The notes: generated by a model from the letters alone, not told the origin. A DNA stretch of 64,000 bases from Streptomyces seoulensis (GCF_022846655.1 NZ_AP025667.1:5989001-6053000); one strand, 5' to 3'. Shown: positions 30,453 to 41,726, counted from the first letter of the stretch. Numbers and translations: made by a program.

Positions 30453-32300
30453 CTACTCCACCGTCACCGACTTCGCCAGGTTCCTGGGCTGGTCCACCTC
30501 GTTGCCGCGCGCGGTGGCCAGTTCGCAGGCGAACACCTGCAGCGGCACCGCGGAGACCATCGGCTGGAGCAGGGTCGGGGTGGCCGGGATGCGGATCAGG
30601 TGGTCGGCGTACGGGACGACCGCCTCGTCGCCCTCCTCGGCGATGACGATGGTGCGGGCGCCGCGGGCGCGGATCTCCTGGATGTTGGAGACGATCTTGT
30701 CGTGCAGCACGGACCGGCCGCGCGGGGAGGGCACGAGCACGACGACCGGCACGTCCTGCTCGATCAGGGCGATCGGGCCGTGCTTCAGCTCGCCGGCCGC
30801 GAAGCCCTCGGCGTGCATGTAGGCGAGTTCCTTGAGCTTGAGGGCGCCCTCCAGAGCGACGGGGTAGCCCACATGACGGCCGAGGAAGAGCACGGTGTTC
30901 TTCTCCGCGAGGGAGCGGGCCAGCGCCCGCACCGGCTCCATGGTCTCCAGGACGCGTTCGACCGCGCCGGAGATCCGGGAGAGGTCCCGGACGACGTCAC
31001 GGATCTCGTCGCCCCACTTGGTGCCGCGCACCTGGCCCAGGTAGAGGGCGACGAGGTAGCAGGCGACCAACTGGGTCAGGAACGCCTTGGTGGAGGCGAC
31101 GGCGACCTCCGGGCCGGCGTGCGTGTAGAGCACGGCGTCGGACTCGCGCGGGATGGTCGAGCCGTTGGTGTTGCAGATGGCCAGAACCTTGGAACCCTGC
31201 TCGCGGGCGTGCCTGAGCGCCATCAGGGTGTCCATGGTCTCGCCGGACTGCGAGATGGCGATGACCAGCGAACGCCCGTCCAGGATCGGGTCCCGGTAGC
31301 GGAACTCGCTGGCCAGCTCGACCTCGCAGGGGATGCGGGTCCAGTGCTCGATGGCGTACTTGGCGATCAGACCGGCGTGGAAGGCGGTGCCGCAGGCGAC
31401 GATGACGACCTTGTCCACCTCGCGCAGTTCGGCCGCGCCGATCCGCACCTCGTCCAGGGTGAGCGAGCCGGAGGGGTCGATGCGGCCGAGGAGGGTGTCC
31501 GCGACGGCCTTCGGCTGCTCGGCGATCTCCTTGAGCATGAAGTAGTCGTAGCCGCCCTTCTCGGCCGCCGAGGCGTCCCAGTCCACGTGGTAGGCGCGGG
31601 TCTCGGCCGGGCTGCCGTCGAAGCCGGTCACCGTGACGCCCTCGCGGCGCAGCTCGACCACCTGGTCCTGACCCAGCTCGACGGCCTCACGGGTGTGGGC
31701 GATGAACGCGGCCACGTCGGAGGCGAGGAACGCCTCGCCCTCGCCGACGCCCACCACCAGCGGGGAGTTGCGCCGGGCGCCCACGACCACGTCCGGCTCG
31801 TCGGTGTGCACGGCGACCAGGGTGAAGGCGCCCTCCAGGCGACGGCACACCAGCCGCATCGCCTCCGCGAGGTCGGCGCTCGCGGAGAACTCCTCCGCCA
31901 GCAGGTGCGCGACCACCTCGGTGTCCGTCTCGGAGGTCAGGTCGTGGCCGCGCTCGGTGAGTTCGGCGCGCAGCGCGGCGAAGTTCTCGATGATGCCGTT
32001 GTGCACGACCGCGACCCGGCCCGCGTTGTCCAGGTGCGGGTGGGCGTTGGCGTCCGTCGGGCCGCCGTGGGTGGCCCAGCGGGTGTGCCCGATGCCGGTG
32101 GTGCCGGCCGGGAGCGGGCGTTCGCCCAGTTCCTTCTCCAGGTTGACCAGCTTCCCGGCCCGCTTCGCCGAGGCCAGCCCGCCGTCCGCGAGCACCGCGA
32201 CACCGGTCGAGTCGTATCCCCGGTACTCCAGCCGCTTCAGCCCGGCCATCACCACATCGAGCGCCGACTGCGCCCCTACGTATCCCACGATTCCGCACAT
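30453..32300 (-). CDS. glmS: glutamine-fructose-6-phosphate aminotransferase
   Basis: A 615-residue enzyme making glucosamine-6-phosphate, the first step to UDP-GlcNAc. The start MCGIVGYVG places Cys2 as the glutaminase nucleophile. The N-terminal amidotransferase domain (1-225) is followed by two SIS domains (about 290-430 and 460-600, with ISQSGETMDTL and STKAFLTQ). The C-terminus DQPRNLAKSVTVE is canonical. No glmS ribozyme was recognised upstream, and none is expected in actinobacteria. Confidence 0.98.
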   Translation of the reverse strand: MCGIVGYVGAQSALDVVMAGLKRLEYRGYDSTGVAVLADGGLASAKRAGKLVNLEKELGERPLPAGTTGIGHTRWATHGGPTDANAHPHLDNAGRVAVVHNGIIENFAALRAELTERGHDLTSETDTEVVAHLLAEEFSASADLAEAMRLVCRRLEGAFTLVAVHTDEPDVVVGARRNSPLVVGVGEGEAFLASDVAAFIAHTREAVELGQDQVVELRREGVTVTGFDGSPAETRAYHVDWDASAAEKGGYDYFMLKEIAEQPKAVADTLLGRIDPSGSLTLDEVRIGAAELREVDKVVIVACGTAFHAGLIAKYAIEHWTRIPCEVELASEFRYRDPILDGRSLVIAISQSGETMDTLMALRHAREQGSKVLAICNTNGSTIPRESDAVLYTHAGPEVAVASTKAFLTQLVACYLVALYLGQVRGTKWGDEIRDVVRDLSRISGAVERVLETMEPVRALARSLAEKNTVLFLGRHVGYPVALEGALKLKELAYMHAEGFAAGELKHGPIALIEQDVPVVVLVPSPRGRSVLHDKIVSNIQEIRARGARTIVIAEEGDEAVVPYADHLIRIPATPTLLQPMVSAVPLQVFACELATARGNEVDQPRNLAKSVTVE

Positions 32301-32473
32301 GTTCGGCAGCCTACGGTCCGACGGCCCGTCAAAAGCGGTACCGCGTGCCCGGATTCGGAAATTCTGCGGCCCTTCGGCACCGTCCGAAGCCATTCGCACT
32401 CCGACACACAACCGTGCGAGCCCGTCGGGGGTCTACCACCCGCACACCCAAGCGAACAGCGGGAGACTCACGA

Positions 32474-34003
32474 ATGAAGCGTGGACATCGCACAGCCCTG
32501 GCCACCGTCGTCGCCGCGACCCTGGTGGGAGGCATGACCGGCGCGCTCTCCGGCAGCGCCGTCGCGGCGGGCACGGCGGGAGCGGCCGCCAAGCAGCCCA
32601 GGACCGACTTCAACGGCGACGGCTACAACGACTTCGTGGTCAGCGCGCCCGCCGCCTGGGCGCACGGGAAGTGGCGGGTCGGCTCGGTCACCGCGTTCTA
32701 CGGCTCCGCCCAGGGCGTCTCCCCCGCCCGGCACACCACCATCGACCAGGACACCTCCGGTGTGCCGGACACGGCGGAGAACGGCGACCTGTTCGGCGCG
32801 GCCACCACCACCGGCGACTTCGACCGGGACGGCTACACCGACCTCGCCGTCGGCAGCCCGCTGGAGGACGTGGGCAGCGACATCAACGGCGGCACGGTGC
32901 AGATCGTCTGGGGTTCCCCGCGCGGGCTCGCCGGCGCCTCCACCATCGCCGACCCGGCCCCGGCCGAGCACGACCGCTTCGGCGCCTCGCTGGCGGCGGG
33001 CGACTTCGACGGTGACGGCCGTACCGACCTCGCCGTCGGCACCAGCTCGTCCACCCTCTACACGTTCCGCAAGGGCATCGGCAGGAACGGCAGGGCCGGG
33101 GCCCTCGCCACCCGCTCCCTGTCGCTGCGCGGCGCCCCGGAAGCCGGGATCATCAACCTCACGGCCGGTGACGTCACCGGCGACGGCCGCGCGGACCTGA
33201 TGGTGGACGGACTGAACCGCACCGCCTCCACGACCGACGGCAAGTACCACAACGTCAACTACTACGTGCCGGGCACCTCCACGGGCCCCTCGCGCACCAC
33301 CGCCAAGCGGATGCCCGGCGGCCTCGCGGCGGCCATCGGCGACATCGACGGCGACGGCCGCGGCGACATCGTCACCGGCGTCTACTGGGGCCGCACCACC
33401 GCCACCGGCCCCATCGGCGGCAAGGTGGAGATCACCTACGGATCGGCCTCGGGCCCCTCGTCCCGCGTCCAGACCATCACCCAGGAGTCCGGCGCCATCC
33501 CCGGCGACTCCGAGGACTGGGACAAGTTCGGCAGCTCCGTCACGCTCGGCGACGTCAACGGCGACGGCCGGCTGGACCTCGCCGTCGGCGCCCAGCAGGA
33601 GAACATGCGCCTGTGGGGGCAGATGTACTACAACATGGGCACCGTCACCGTGCTGTACGGCACCGCCTCCGGCATCGACACCAAGACCTCCCCGCAGTAC
33701 TTCTACCAGGGCAACCACGGCGTCCCCGGTACACCGGGAGGGAACTTCGGCACCGCCGCGCTGCTGTCCGACCTCGACCACGACGGCGGGGCCGACCTGA
33801 TCGCGGGCAGCCCGTGGCAGGACAACGGCGACGGCACCGTCACCGTGCTGCCCTCCGAGCCCGCCCAGGACGGGCAGCACCGCATCGGCACCGTGGGCGC
33901 GCAGCTCCTGCGGCTCGGCCAGACGGGGATGGACACGACGGGCATCCCCCAGTTCGGCAGCGTGCTGCAGACCTCCCGCCAGGAGTCGCTCATCAACACC
34001 TGA
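32474..34003 (+). CDS. secreted FG-GAP (integrin-like beta-propeller) protein
   Basis: A 509-residue secreted protein. The signal peptide covers residues 1-32 (basic start, AVAAG cleavage region). At least seven FG-GAP/VCBS-type calcium loops follow: DFNGDGYNDFVV, DFDRDGYTDLAVG, DFDGDGRTDLAVG, DVTGDGRADLMV, DIDGDGRGDIVTG, DVNGDGRLDLAVG and DLDHDGGADLIAG. This predicts a complete seven-bladed propeller outside the cell. Such proteins are abundant in Streptomyces, and the ligands are unknown. It is divergent from glmS. Confidence 0.9.
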   Translation: MKRGHRTALATVVAATLVGGMTGALSGSAVAAGTAGAAAKQPRTDFNGDGYNDFVVSAPAAWAHGKWRVGSVTAFYGSAQGVSPARHTTIDQDTSGVPDTAENGDLFGAATTTGDFDRDGYTDLAVGSPLEDVGSDINGGTVQIVWGSPRGLAGASTIADPAPAEHDRFGASLAAGDFDGDGRTDLAVGTSSSTLYTFRKGIGRNGRAGALATRSLSLRGAPEAGIINLTAGDVTGDGRADLMVDGLNRTASTTDGKYHNVNYYVPGTSTGPSRTTAKRMPGGLAAAIGDIDGDGRGDIVTGVYWGRTTATGPIGGKVEITYGSASGPSSRVQTITQESGAIPGDSEDWDKFGSSVTLGDVNGDGRLDLAVGAQQENMRLWGQMYYNMGTVTVLYGTASGIDTKTSPQYFYQGNHGVPGTPGGNFGTAALLSDLDHDGGADLIAGSPWQDNGDGTVTVLPSEPAQDGQHRIGTVGAQLLRLGQTGMDTTGIPQFGSVLQTSRQESLINT

Positions 34004-34027
34004 GCCCGGCCGGCCGCGGCGGGCGGA

Positions 34028-34813
34028 TCAGCCCAGCTTGGCCACCTGCGCGGCGATGACCTCGGCCGGGACCTCGTAGTCCTTGCCCGAGGCCATCGCC
34101 GCCATGTTGATCGTGCTGAAGGTGGCCACCGTGGCGCCCTGACGGACGACGACGACCTTGCTCACGGCCTTCACGCCCTCGTCGGCGGCCATGGTCAGGT
34201 TCACCGCGACACCCTCGTCCCCGCCCTGCGGCGCGGCGGCCGTGGCGGCCTTGAGGAACCGGGTCTTCTCGCCCGCGATGGTGGCCGTGAAGCCGCCCGC
34301 GCACTTCTGCGCCGCCGCGGTCAGCCCCTTGAGGGCGGCCGGTGCCGCGCCGCCGTCGTAGGAGGCGAGCCCGATCAGCGTCTTGTCCACGTCGAGCGCG
34401 GCCAGCAGCGCGTCCTCGGGCTTGGTGCCGGGCGCCGGCTTCTTCGGCGTACCGAGCCAGGACCGCTTCGCCGTCGACGCCGGCTCGCCCTGCGCCACGC
34501 CCGCCTGGGCGCGGGCCAGCGGCAGGCACGCCGCGTCGTCCGTGGTGACCTTGCCCGCAGCGATGTCGTCGCCGCCCGGAACCTTGGCCGTGACCTTGCC
34601 GGTCTTCACGTCGGACTGGGCCAGCCCGGCCTTCTCCAGCTCGGCGGCGGTCAGCGCCTTGAGCGCCGGGGCGGACGCCGCGGCCGGGGCGCCGTCACCC
34701 TTGCCCCCGGCGCCCTTGTCCGCGTCACCGGAACCGCCGCAGGCGGTGGCGAGCAGGGCCAGCGCGGCGGCGGACGCGGCGAGGACGGAACGGCGGACGG
34801 CGGTGGCACTCAC
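34028..34813 (-). CDS. putative lipoprotein, unknown function
   Basis: A 261-residue protein with a lipobox (LLATAC, Cys25) and an Ala/Gly-rich linker to about residue 50. An alpha/beta domain contains ALKALTAAELEKAGLAQSDV and a C-terminal strand KVVVVRQGATVATFSTINM. No named family is recognised. The start is GTG at 34813. It is convergent with the FG-GAP gene, 24 bp apart. Confidence 0.8.
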   Translation of the reverse strand: MSATAVRRSVLAASAAALALLATACGGSGDADKGAGGKGDGAPAAASAPALKALTAAELEKAGLAQSDVKTGKVTAKVPGGDDIAAGKVTTDDAACLPLARAQAGVAQGEPASTAKRSWLGTPKKPAPGTKPEDALLAALDVDKTLIGLASYDGGAAPAALKGLTAAAQKCAGGFTATIAGEKTRFLKAATAAAPQGGDEGVAVNLTMAADEGVKAVSKVVVVRQGATVATFSTINMAAMASGKDYEVPAEVIAAQVAKLG

Positions 34814-35047
34814 GTGGGCACTCTTCTCTTCTGCTGACGGACGGCGTCTCATCTGCCGACCGACGGCGCCCGCGACACTTTTCCCGCGCTTTGCGCACGG
34901 ATACCTCGCACTTTAAGCACAGCGGACACACAGATGATCATGGGGAGGCCCGCCCGGTACCCGACCGTGACGGCCGCGTGATCTCCGCCCCCACACGCGT
35001 GACGCACCCCACGCCCACCCCCGTTCAAACAGCGTTAACAATGGAAT

Positions 35048-36037
35048 GTGATCTCACCGGTCTCCTCGATCCCCCGGAGCGCCCACCGGCACAGGCCGGA
35101 GGCGACTCCCTACGTCGACCTCACTCGCGCCGAATGGAGCGCGCTGCGCGACAAGACGCCGCAGCCGCTCACCGCCGAGGAGGTGGAGAAGCTGCGCGGC
35201 CTCGGCGACGTCATCGACCTCGACGAGGTGCGGGACATCTACCTCCCGCTCTCCCGCCTGCTCAACCTCTACGTCGGCGCCACCGACGGCCTCAGAGGCG
35301 CCCTGAACACCTTCCTCGGCGAACAGGGCTCCCAGTCCGGCACCCCCTTCGTCATAGGGGTCGCCGGCTCGGTCGCGGTCGGCAAGTCCACCGTGGCCCG
35401 CCTGCTCCAGGCCCTGCTCTCCCGCTGGCCCGAGCACCCCCGCGTCGAGCTGGTCACCACCGACGGTTTCCTGCTGCCGACCAAGGAGCTCCAGGCCCGC
35501 GGCCTGATGTCACGCAAGGGCTTCCCCGAGTCCTACGACCGCCGCGCCCTGACCCGCTTCGTCGCCGACATCAAGGCCGGCAAGGACGAGGTGACCGCGC
35601 CCGTCTACTCCCACCTCATCTACGACATCGTCCCCGGCGAACGCCTCACCGTCCGCCGCCCGGACATCCTCATCGTCGAGGGCCTGAACGTCCTCCAGCC
35701 CGCCCTGCCCGGCAGCGACGGCCGCACCCGGGTCGGTCTCGCCGACTACTTCGACTTCAGCGTGTACGTCGACGCGAGCGCCGAGGACATCGAGCGCTGG
35801 TACCTGGAGCGGTTCAAGAAGCTGCGCCAGACCGCGTTCCAGAACCCCTCCTCGTACTTCCGCAAGTACACCCAGGTCTCCGAGCAGGAGGCGGTGGACT
35901 ACGCGCGCGGACTGTGGCGGACCATCAACAAGCCCAACCTGACCGAGAACATCGCCCCCACCCGCGGCCGGGCCACGCTCCAGCTCCGCAAGGGACCCGA
36001 CCACACCGTGCAGCGGCTGCGGCTGCGCAAGCTGTAG
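35048..36037 (+). CDS. coaA: type I pantothenate kinase
   Basis: A 329-residue P-loop kinase for the first step of CoA synthesis. Walker A is [12 protein letters not shown] (about 99-110). Other family segments are [27 protein letters not shown] and VEGLNVLQ. The length is normal. The start is GTG at 35048, with an overlapping ATG 7 bases upstream out of frame. Confidence 0.96.
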   Translation: MISPVSSIPRSAHRHRPEATPYVDLTRAEWSALRDKTPQPLTAEEVEKLRGLGDVIDLDEVRDIYLPLSRLLNLYVGATDGLRGALNTFLGEQGSQSGTPFVIGVAGSVAVGKSTVARLLQALLSRWPEHPRVELVTTDGFLLPTKELQARGLMSRKGFPESYDRRALTRFVADIKAGKDEVTAPVYSHLIYDIVPGERLTVRRPDILIVEGLNVLQPALPGSDGRTRVGLADYFDFSVYVDASAEDIERWYLERFKKLRQTAFQNPSSYFRKYTQVSEQEAVDYARGLWRTINKPNLTENIAPTRGRATLQLRKGPDHTVQRLRLRKL

Positions 36038-36059
36038 CCCGGGACGGTTGGATGGGCGC

Positions 36060-37007
36060 ATGCTGCACTTGCGTCTGATCGTCCCGTCCGACCGCACGGA
36101 CGAGGTGGTGCGCCTGATCGAGTCCACGGTCGGCGCCACCCACCTCGTCGTCCTGCCCGGCGCCGCCCGCGACCCCGCCGGGGACGTGGTGCTGTGCGAC
36201 GTGGCCCGGGAGGCGGGCGACGGCCTGCTCACCCGGCTCCAGGAACTCGGTGTCGACCGCACGGGCTCGATCGCCGCCGACGACATCGCCCTGTCACTGT
36301 CCCGGCGCGCCGACCGCGCCGAGGAGGAGGCGCCCGGCGAGGCCGCGGACGCCGTGCTGTGGGAGCACCTGGTCGAGGAGACCCACGAGGAGTCGACCCT
36401 GTCGGTGACCTACGTCGCCTTCCTCACCATCGCCACGATGATCGCGGCCTGCGGTGTGGTGCTGGACAACGCCGTGCTGATCGTGGGCGCGATGGCCGTG
36501 GGCCCGGAATTCGGGCCGCTGGCCGGGATCAGCACCGCGCTGGTGCGGCGCAAGCCCAAGCTTGCGTCCCGCTCACTGATCGCCCTGGTGGTGGGCTTCG
36601 CCGTCGCCATAGGGCTGACGGTCGGCTTCAGCATCCTGATGGACGCCCTCGGGCAGTTCAGCGAGGCGAAGCTGGAGGCGGACCGGCCCAACACCGGGTT
36701 CGTGTACGCGCCGGACCCGTTCTCCTTCATCGTCGCCCTGCTCGCCGGCGCCGCGGGCACGCTCTCCCTGACCTCGGCCAAGTCCGGCGCCCTGGTCGGC
36801 GTGGCCATCTCGGTCACCACGGTCCCGGCCGCCGCGAACGCCGCCGTCGCCCTGGCCTACGGGGACACCGAGCAGACCGTCGGCTCCTGCGAGCAGCTCC
36901 TGCTGAACCTCTTCGGGATCGTGCTGGCCGGCGTCCTCACCCTCCTGGCGCAGAAGGCGTTCTGGGCCAGGAGGGGCAGGAGCGGCCCGAAGGCCCAGAA
37001 GGCTTAG
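36060..37007 (+). CDS. DUF389 family membrane protein
   Basis: A 315-residue protein. The N-terminal cytoplasmic part (1-110) has [21 protein letters not shown]. It is followed by about six hydrophobic segments with the DUF389 signature [27 protein letters not shown]. The function is unknown. The gene follows coaA by 22 bp and is convergent with glmM with a four-base overlap of coding ends. Confidence 0.88.
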   Translation: MLHLRLIVPSDRTDEVVRLIESTVGATHLVVLPGAARDPAGDVVLCDVAREAGDGLLTRLQELGVDRTGSIAADDIALSLSRRADRAEEEAPGEAADAVLWEHLVEETHEESTLSVTYVAFLTIATMIAACGVVLDNAVLIVGAMAVGPEFGPLAGISTALVRRKPKLASRSLIALVVGFAVAIGLTVGFSILMDALGQFSEAKLEADRPNTGFVYAPDPFSFIVALLAGAAGTLSLTSAKSGALVGVAISVTTVPAAANAAVALAYGDTEQTVGSCEQLLLNLFGIVLAGVLTLLAQKAFWARRGRSGPKAQKA

Positions 37008-38362
37008 CCCAGCGCCGACTTGACCGCGTCGGCCAGGCGCCCGGCGACCGTGCGGGCCTGGTCGATGTCGGCGGCCTCCACCATGACCCGGACCAGCGGC
37101 TCGGTGCCCGAGGGGCGCAGCAACACCCGGCCGGTCTCACCGAGTTCGCGCTCGGCCTCGCCCACGGCGGCCGCGAGGTCGGCCGAGGTGCGCACCCGCG
37201 AGCGGTCCACGTCCGGCACGTTGACGAGGACCTGCGGCAGCCGGTCCATCACCGAGGCCAGCTCCCGCAGGGCCCGCCCGGTCTCCGCGACCCGCGCCGC
37301 CAGCAGCAGGCCGGTCAGCGTGCCGTCACCGGTGGTGGCGTGGTCCAGGATGATGACGTGCCCGGACTGCTCGCCGCCGAGCGCGTACCCGTGCTGCTTC
37401 ATCTCCTCCAGCACGTACCGGTCACCGACGGCCGTCTGCACCAGGCGGATGCCCGCCCGCTCCATGGCCAGCTTGAAGCCCAGGTTGGACATCACGGTGG
37501 CCACCACGGTGTCCGAGGCCAGCGCGGAGCGCTCCCGCATCGCCAGCGCGAGCACCGCGAGGATCTGGTCGCCGTCGACCTCCTCGCCGGTGTGGTCCAC
37601 GGCCAGGCAGCGGTCGGCGTCCCCGTCGTGCGCGATGCCGAGGTCCGCGCCGTGCTCCAGCACGGCGGCCTTCAGCAGACCCAGGTGGGTCGAGCCGCAG
37701 CCGTCGTTGATGTTCAGGCCGTCCGGCTCGGCGCCGATCGTGACGATCGTCGCACCGGCCCGGGTGAACGCCTCCGGGGAGACGCCCGCGGCCGCGCCGT
37801 GCGCCTCGTCCAGGACGATCTTCAGCCCCTCCAGCCGGTTCGGCAGCACCGACAGCAGGTGGGAGACGTAGGTCTCGGAGCCGGCCTCGTAGTCGCGGAC
37901 CCGGCCCACCCCGGCGCCGGTGGGGCGCTCCCAGGGCTCGCCGTGGCGGTGCGACTCGTAGACGGCCTCGATACGGCCCTCCAGCTCGTCCGCGAGCTTG
38001 TGGCCGCCACGGGCGAAGAACTTGATGCCGTTGTCCGGCATCGCGTTGTGGCTGGCGGAGAGCATCACACCGAGGTCGGCGCCGAGCGCGCCGGTCAGGT
38101 GGGCGACGGCGGGCGTCGGCAGCACACCGACGCGGAGCACGTCCACGCCGGCGCTGGCCAGGCCCGCGACGACGGCGGCCTCCAGGAACTCCCCGGACGC
38201 GCGCGGGTCACGGCCCACCACCGCGGTCGGCCGATGGCCCTCGAACGTGCCCGACTCGGCCAGTACATGCGCCGCCGCGACGGACAGGCCGAGCGCCATC
38301 TCGGCCGTCAGGTCCGCGTTGGCGACGCCACGCACGCCGTCGGTGCCGAAGAGTCGTCCCAC
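37004..38362 (-). CDS. glmM: phosphoglucosamine mutase
   Basis: A 452-residue alpha-D-phosphohexomutase converting GlcN-6-P to GlcN-1-P, the step after GlmS. The active serine is in [11 protein letters not shown] (near Ser104), metal binding is in [11 protein letters not shown], the sugar-binding loop is GGEQSGH, and the phosphate loop is [11 protein letters not shown]. The start is GTG at 38362 (family N-terminus [11 protein letters not shown]). Confidence 0.97.
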   Translation of the reverse strand: MGRLFGTDGVRGVANADLTAEMALGLSVAAAHVLAESGTFEGHRPTAVVGRDPRASGEFLEAAVVAGLASAGVDVLRVGVLPTPAVAHLTGALGADLGVMLSASHNAMPDNGIKFFARGGHKLADELEGRIEAVYESHRHGEPWERPTGAGVGRVRDYEAGSETYVSHLLSVLPNRLEGLKIVLDEAHGAAAGVSPEAFTRAGATIVTIGAEPDGLNINDGCGSTHLGLLKAAVLEHGADLGIAHDGDADRCLAVDHTGEEVDGDQILAVLALAMRERSALASDTVVATVMSNLGFKLAMERAGIRLVQTAVGDRYVLEEMKQHGYALGGEQSGHVIILDHATTGDGTLTGLLLAARVAETGRALRELASVMDRLPQVLVNVPDVDRSRVRTSADLAAAVGEAERELGETGRVLLRPSGTEPLVRVMVEAADIDQARTVAGRLADAVKSALG

Positions 38363-38475
38363 TTGTCCTCCCGAGGAAGCGTCACTGCTGCCAGGAATCA
38401 TGGCATGCGCCCGAGCATCCGATCACACAAGCCTTTGAGCGTCTTGTGCCGTTATACGCCCTTGACGCAGATAAA

Positions 38476-38518
38476 CGAACGCCCCGACGGCACACAGGGC
38501 GTGCCGTCGGGGCGTTCG
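38476..38518 (-). terminator. terminator of rplM-rpsI
   Basis: A perfect 18-bp stem (38476-38493 and 38501-38518) with a 7-nt loop, 23 bp after the rpsI stop. TTTAT follows on the leftward strand. Confidence 0.88.
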
Positions 38519-38541
38519 GAGTACGCGCGAAGCGCCGCTGT

Positions 38542-39063
38542 TTAGCGCTTGCTGTACTGCGGGGCCTTACGGGCCTTCTTCAGACCGGCCTTCTTGCGCT
38601 CGACCGCACGGTCGTCGCGCTTGAGGAAGCCGGCCTTCTTGAGGGCGCCGCGGTTGTTGTCGACGTCCGCCTCGTTCAGCGCACGGGCGACACCGAGACG
38701 GAGCGCACCGGCCTGACCGGAGACACCGCCACCGGCGATGCGGGCGACGACGTCGTAGCGACCGTCGAGCTCGAGCACCTTGAAGGGCTCGTTGACTTCC
38801 TGCTGGTGCACCTTGTTCGGGAAGTAGTCCTCGAGGGTGCGACCGTTGATCTTCCACTTGCCGGTGCCCGGGACGATCCGGACGCGGGCGATGGCGTTCT
38901 TGCGACGGCCCAGGCCGGCGGCCGGCTGCGGCTCGCCGAAGCGGGAAGCCAGGGACTCCGACGTGTACTCGCCCTCGACGGGGAGCTCGGTCTCGGTGGT
39001 GTAGCTCTCGATGTCGACGAGCTCGGTCTCTTCGAGCGGCTGCTCGGGGGTGGTCTCGGCCAC
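38542..39063 (-). CDS. rpsI: 30S ribosomal protein S9
   Basis: A 173-residue S9 with the core at residues 45-173 ([14 protein letters not shown]) and the canonical C-terminal tail KAPQYSKR that reaches the P-site tRNA. The approximately 45-residue acidic N-terminal extension is typical of actinobacteria. It lies 42 bp after rplM. Confidence 0.98.
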   Translation of the reverse strand: MAETTPEQPLEETELVDIESYTTETELPVEGEYTSESLASRFGEPQPAAGLGRRKNAIARVRIVPGTGKWKINGRTLEDYFPNKVHQQEVNEPFKVLELDGRYDVVARIAGGGVSGQAGALRLGVARALNEADVDNNRGALKKAGFLKRDDRAVERKKAGLKKARKAPQYSKR

Positions 39064-39105
39064 GATTCTCCTCAGATTCTCTTCAGTCTTAAAGGGTGGC
39101 CGGAA

Positions 39106-39549
39106 TTACTGCGCGACCTGGGTGATCTCGAACGGCACCGGCTGCTGGGCAGCGTGGGGGTGCTGGTCGCCCTTGTAGACCTTCAGCTTCGAGAGCATCT
39201 GACGGCCGAGGGTGTTCTTGGGGAGCATGCCCTTGACGGCCTTCTCGATGGCCTTCTCGGGGTTCTTGTCGAGCAGCTCGTCGTAACGGACGGAGCGCAG
39301 ACCACCGGGGTAGCCGGAGTGACGGTAGGCCATCTTCTGGGTCCGCTTGTTGCCGGACAGGTGCACCTTGTCGGCGTTGACGACGATGACGAAGTCACCG
39401 GTGTCGACATGCGGCGCGTAGATCGGCTTGTGCTTGCCCCGGAGAAGGGTCGCGGCGGTGGTGGCGAGACGACCCAGGACGATGTCCTGAGCGTCGATGA
39501 CGTACCACTGGCGCGTCACATCGCCGGGCTTGGGGCTGTACGTACGCAC
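39106..39549 (-). CDS. rplM: 50S ribosomal protein L13
   Basis: A 147-residue L13 ([37 protein letters not shown]). The start is GTG at 39549 ([10 protein letters not shown]); frames extending upstream are not conserved. It is the first gene of the rplM-rpsI operon. Confidence 0.98.
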   Translation of the reverse strand: MRTYSPKPGDVTRQWYVIDAQDIVLGRLATTAATLLRGKHKPIYAPHVDTGDFVIVVNADKVHLSGNKRTQKMAYRHSGYPGGLRSVRYDELLDKNPEKAIEKAVKGMLPKNTLGRQMLSKLKVYKGDQHPHAAQQPVPFEITQVAQ

Positions 39550-39880
39550 GGTTCGTAGCCTTCGCTTCGAGTGAATGGTCCTGAACAGGTCACCGAAACG
39601 ATCACGACAGCCTCGATCGCACTGCGGTGACGCAACCGCGTGCTGATCGCTGGTCATCGGCCCGGTGGACCGGTGTAAGGGCCCGTCCCGTGAGAATGAG
39701 CAAGCCAATACACAACGAGGAGCTAGGTTACCGGGCCGCCCCCGGACGGGTCAAAACGAGCTTGCCGGGAATGCCGCCCGGCCGAGATGTTCCCCCGTGC
39801 GCCGAAGGTCCCCCTATCGCCTCCGCACGGCCTCACCTCGGGCGCGCCGGGACCCTCCGGGCCCCTCTAAGATGCGCCCC
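39550..39880. other. intergenic region between rplM and a divergent membrane-protein gene
   Basis: About 330 bp that must hold divergent promoters and the rplM leader. No specific operator or structured leader could be identified. Confidence 0.5.
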
Positions 39881-40756
39881 ATGAGTTATGGGCAGGGGGG
39901 TCCCCAGTCTCAGTGGGACCCTTGGACACCTCAATCCGAGCAGCCGTGGAAGAGCGGCGGCGACGACGGCACCCCCGACTGGGCGGCGCTCGCCGACGCC
40001 TCCGAGACCCGCAAGAAGCGTCGCAAGGTGCTGCTCATCGCGGGCGGCGTGCTCGCCACGGGAGCGGTCGGCACCGCCGTCGCCATGGCCGTGGTGAACG
40101 CGGGCGGCGACGACCGGGCCGGCGGTCCCTCCGGCCTGCCCGCGACCGCCTCCCTGCCGGGCGGCACGGCGACCACGGCACCGTCCTTCGCGCCGACCAG
40201 CGCGCCACCGCCGCTGGACCCCAAGGACTTCATAGCCAGCGCCAACAAGGACACCGCTCCGCTGAGCCCGGAGACCCTGTTCCCGGGGACCCAGCTCACC
40301 ATGGGCGAGACGGTGTACAAGAAGGGCGCCACCGCCGACAGCAAGAACTGCGCGTCCGGCGCCGGCGGCACCCTCCCGAAGGCGCTCGCCGCGGGCGACT
40401 GCACCCGGCTGATGCGGGTCAGCTACGTCAAGGACGGCGTGGCCGTCACGGTCGGTGTCGCGGTCTTCGACAACGACACCGACGCCACCCGGTTCAAGGA
40501 CCGGGCGGACAAGAAGAGCATCGTCGCCGCGCTGCCGGGCAAGGGCGTGAAGTCGTTCTGCGACTCCGCGATCTGCCGCTCCACCACCAACACCCTCGGC
40601 CGGTACGCCTACTTCACGATCGCCGGTTTCACCGACGGCAAGGACGTGACGACCAAGGACACCAAGGTCTTCGCCGCCGGCAACGACCTGGCCGAGTTCT
40701 CCTTCCGCCAGATCCGGCGCCGCGGGGAGGCCCAGGCGTCGGCGGCGGCCCAGTAG
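39881..40756 (+). CDS. single-pass membrane protein, unknown function
   Basis: A 291-residue protein. A 45-residue Trp/Gln-rich cytoplasmic start (MSYGQGGPQSQWDPW) leads to basic KKRRK, one transmembrane helix (about 49-70), a Pro/Thr/Ala linker and an extracellular domain of about 190 residues with four Cys (DSKNCASG, GDCTRL, FCDSAICRS). No named family is recognised. The ATG at 39881 is preferred over one three codons upstream. Confidence 0.8.
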   Translation: MSYGQGGPQSQWDPWTPQSEQPWKSGGDDGTPDWAALADASETRKKRRKVLLIAGGVLATGAVGTAVAMAVVNAGGDDRAGGPSGLPATASLPGGTATTAPSFAPTSAPPPLDPKDFIASANKDTAPLSPETLFPGTQLTMGETVYKKGATADSKNCASGAGGTLPKALAAGDCTRLMRVSYVKDGVAVTVGVAVFDNDTDATRFKDRADKKSIVAALPGKGVKSFCDSAICRSTTNTLGRYAYFTIAGFTDGKDVTTKDTKVFAAGNDLAEFSFRQIRRRGEAQASAAAQ

Positions 40757-40787
40757 CCGCCCCCGCCCGCCCGGGCCCCCGCTCAGC

Positions 40788-41642
40788 TCAGCAGCACCCC
40801 GCCGACGGCAGTGAGCGCCGGTTCCGCGCCTCCTTGTTCCGCGCGGCCAGCAGCTCGTCGGCGGGGTAGCCGACCTCCTCCAGCGTCAGCCCGTGCGGCC
40901 GCACCACATGCACGGCGGAGTCCCGCACCCCGGCGCCGAGCACCTTCCCCGGCCACTCGGGCCCCCGGTGCCCGTCACCGACGAACAGCAGCGCGCCGAT
41001 CAGCGAGCGCACCATGTTGTGGCAGAACGCGTCCGCGCGCACCGTCGCCGTGATGACCCCGTCCGCTCCCCGCACCAGGCTCAGCTCCTGGAGGGTACGG
41101 ATGGTGGTCGCGCCCTCACGCTTCTTGCAGTACGCCGCGAAGTCGTGCTCGCCCAGCAGGGCGCGGGCCGCCTCGTTCATCGCGTCCACGTCCAGCGGCC
41201 AGTCGTGCCAGAGCACATGGCCGCGCAGCAGCGGGTCGACACCGCCGGGGTTGTCGGTGACGCGGTAGGCGTAGCGGCGCCAGACGGCGGAGAAACGGGC
41301 GTTGAAGCCGGGCGGGGCCTCGGTCAGGGACCAGACGCGCACGTCCTTCGGGAGCCGTCCGGCGAGCCGCTTCAGCAGCTTCTCCCGGTGCTCGGCCCAC
41401 ACCGTCTCCGGCAGGTCGACATGGGCGACCTGGCCGCGCGCGTGCACCCCGGCGTCCGTCCGCCCGGCCACGGTCAGCTCGTACGTCTCCTGCGACCGGG
41501 TCACCGTACGCAGTGCGTCCTCGATCTCACCCTGGACGGTCCGCTTGCCGCCGGCCTGCTTGGCCCACCCGTGGAAGCCGGTGCCGTCGTAGGACAGGTC
41601 CAGGCGGATGCGGACACGGCCGGGCTGTGCTTCGTCACTCAC
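40788..41642 (-). CDS. truA: tRNA pseudouridine synthase A
   Basis: A 284-residue TruA that makes pseudouridine at positions 38-40 of the tRNA anticodon arm. The catalytic Asp is in [33 protein letters not shown] is the family N-terminus, and [17 protein letters not shown] is the C-terminal motif. It sits at the end of the alpha ribosomal operon, separated from rplQ by a terminator. Confidence 0.97.
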   Translation of the reverse strand: MSDEAQPGRVRIRLDLSYDGTGFHGWAKQAGGKRTVQGEIEDALRTVTRSQETYELTVAGRTDAGVHARGQVAHVDLPETVWAEHREKLLKRLAGRLPKDVRVWSLTEAPPGFNARFSAVWRRYAYRVTDNPGGVDPLLRGHVLWHDWPLDVDAMNEAARALLGEHDFAAYCKKREGATTIRTLQELSLVRGADGVITATVRADAFCHNMVRSLIGALLFVGDGHRGPEWPGKVLGAGVRDSAVHVVRPHGLTLEEVGYPADELLAARNKEARNRRSLPSAGCC

Positions 41643-41680
41643 GCAGAAATCCTCTCAGGGCCGCGCCCTTGGAAAAACGA

Positions 41681-41726
41681 CGAAAAAACGCGAAAGCGGG
41701 CCCGCCCCCGAAAGGGCAGGCCCGCT
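41681..41726 (-). terminator. terminator after rplQ
   Basis: A 13-bp stem (41695-41707 and 41714-41726, one mismatch), followed on the leftward strand by CGCGTTTTTTCG. This is a standard intrinsic terminator 20 bp after the rplQ stop. Confidence 0.88.

Noticed and set aside
32301..32473. A glmS ribozyme or riboswitch upstream of glmS
   Set aside because: No matching fold was seen in this 173-bp gap, which also serves a divergent gene; the class is known from Firmicutes.
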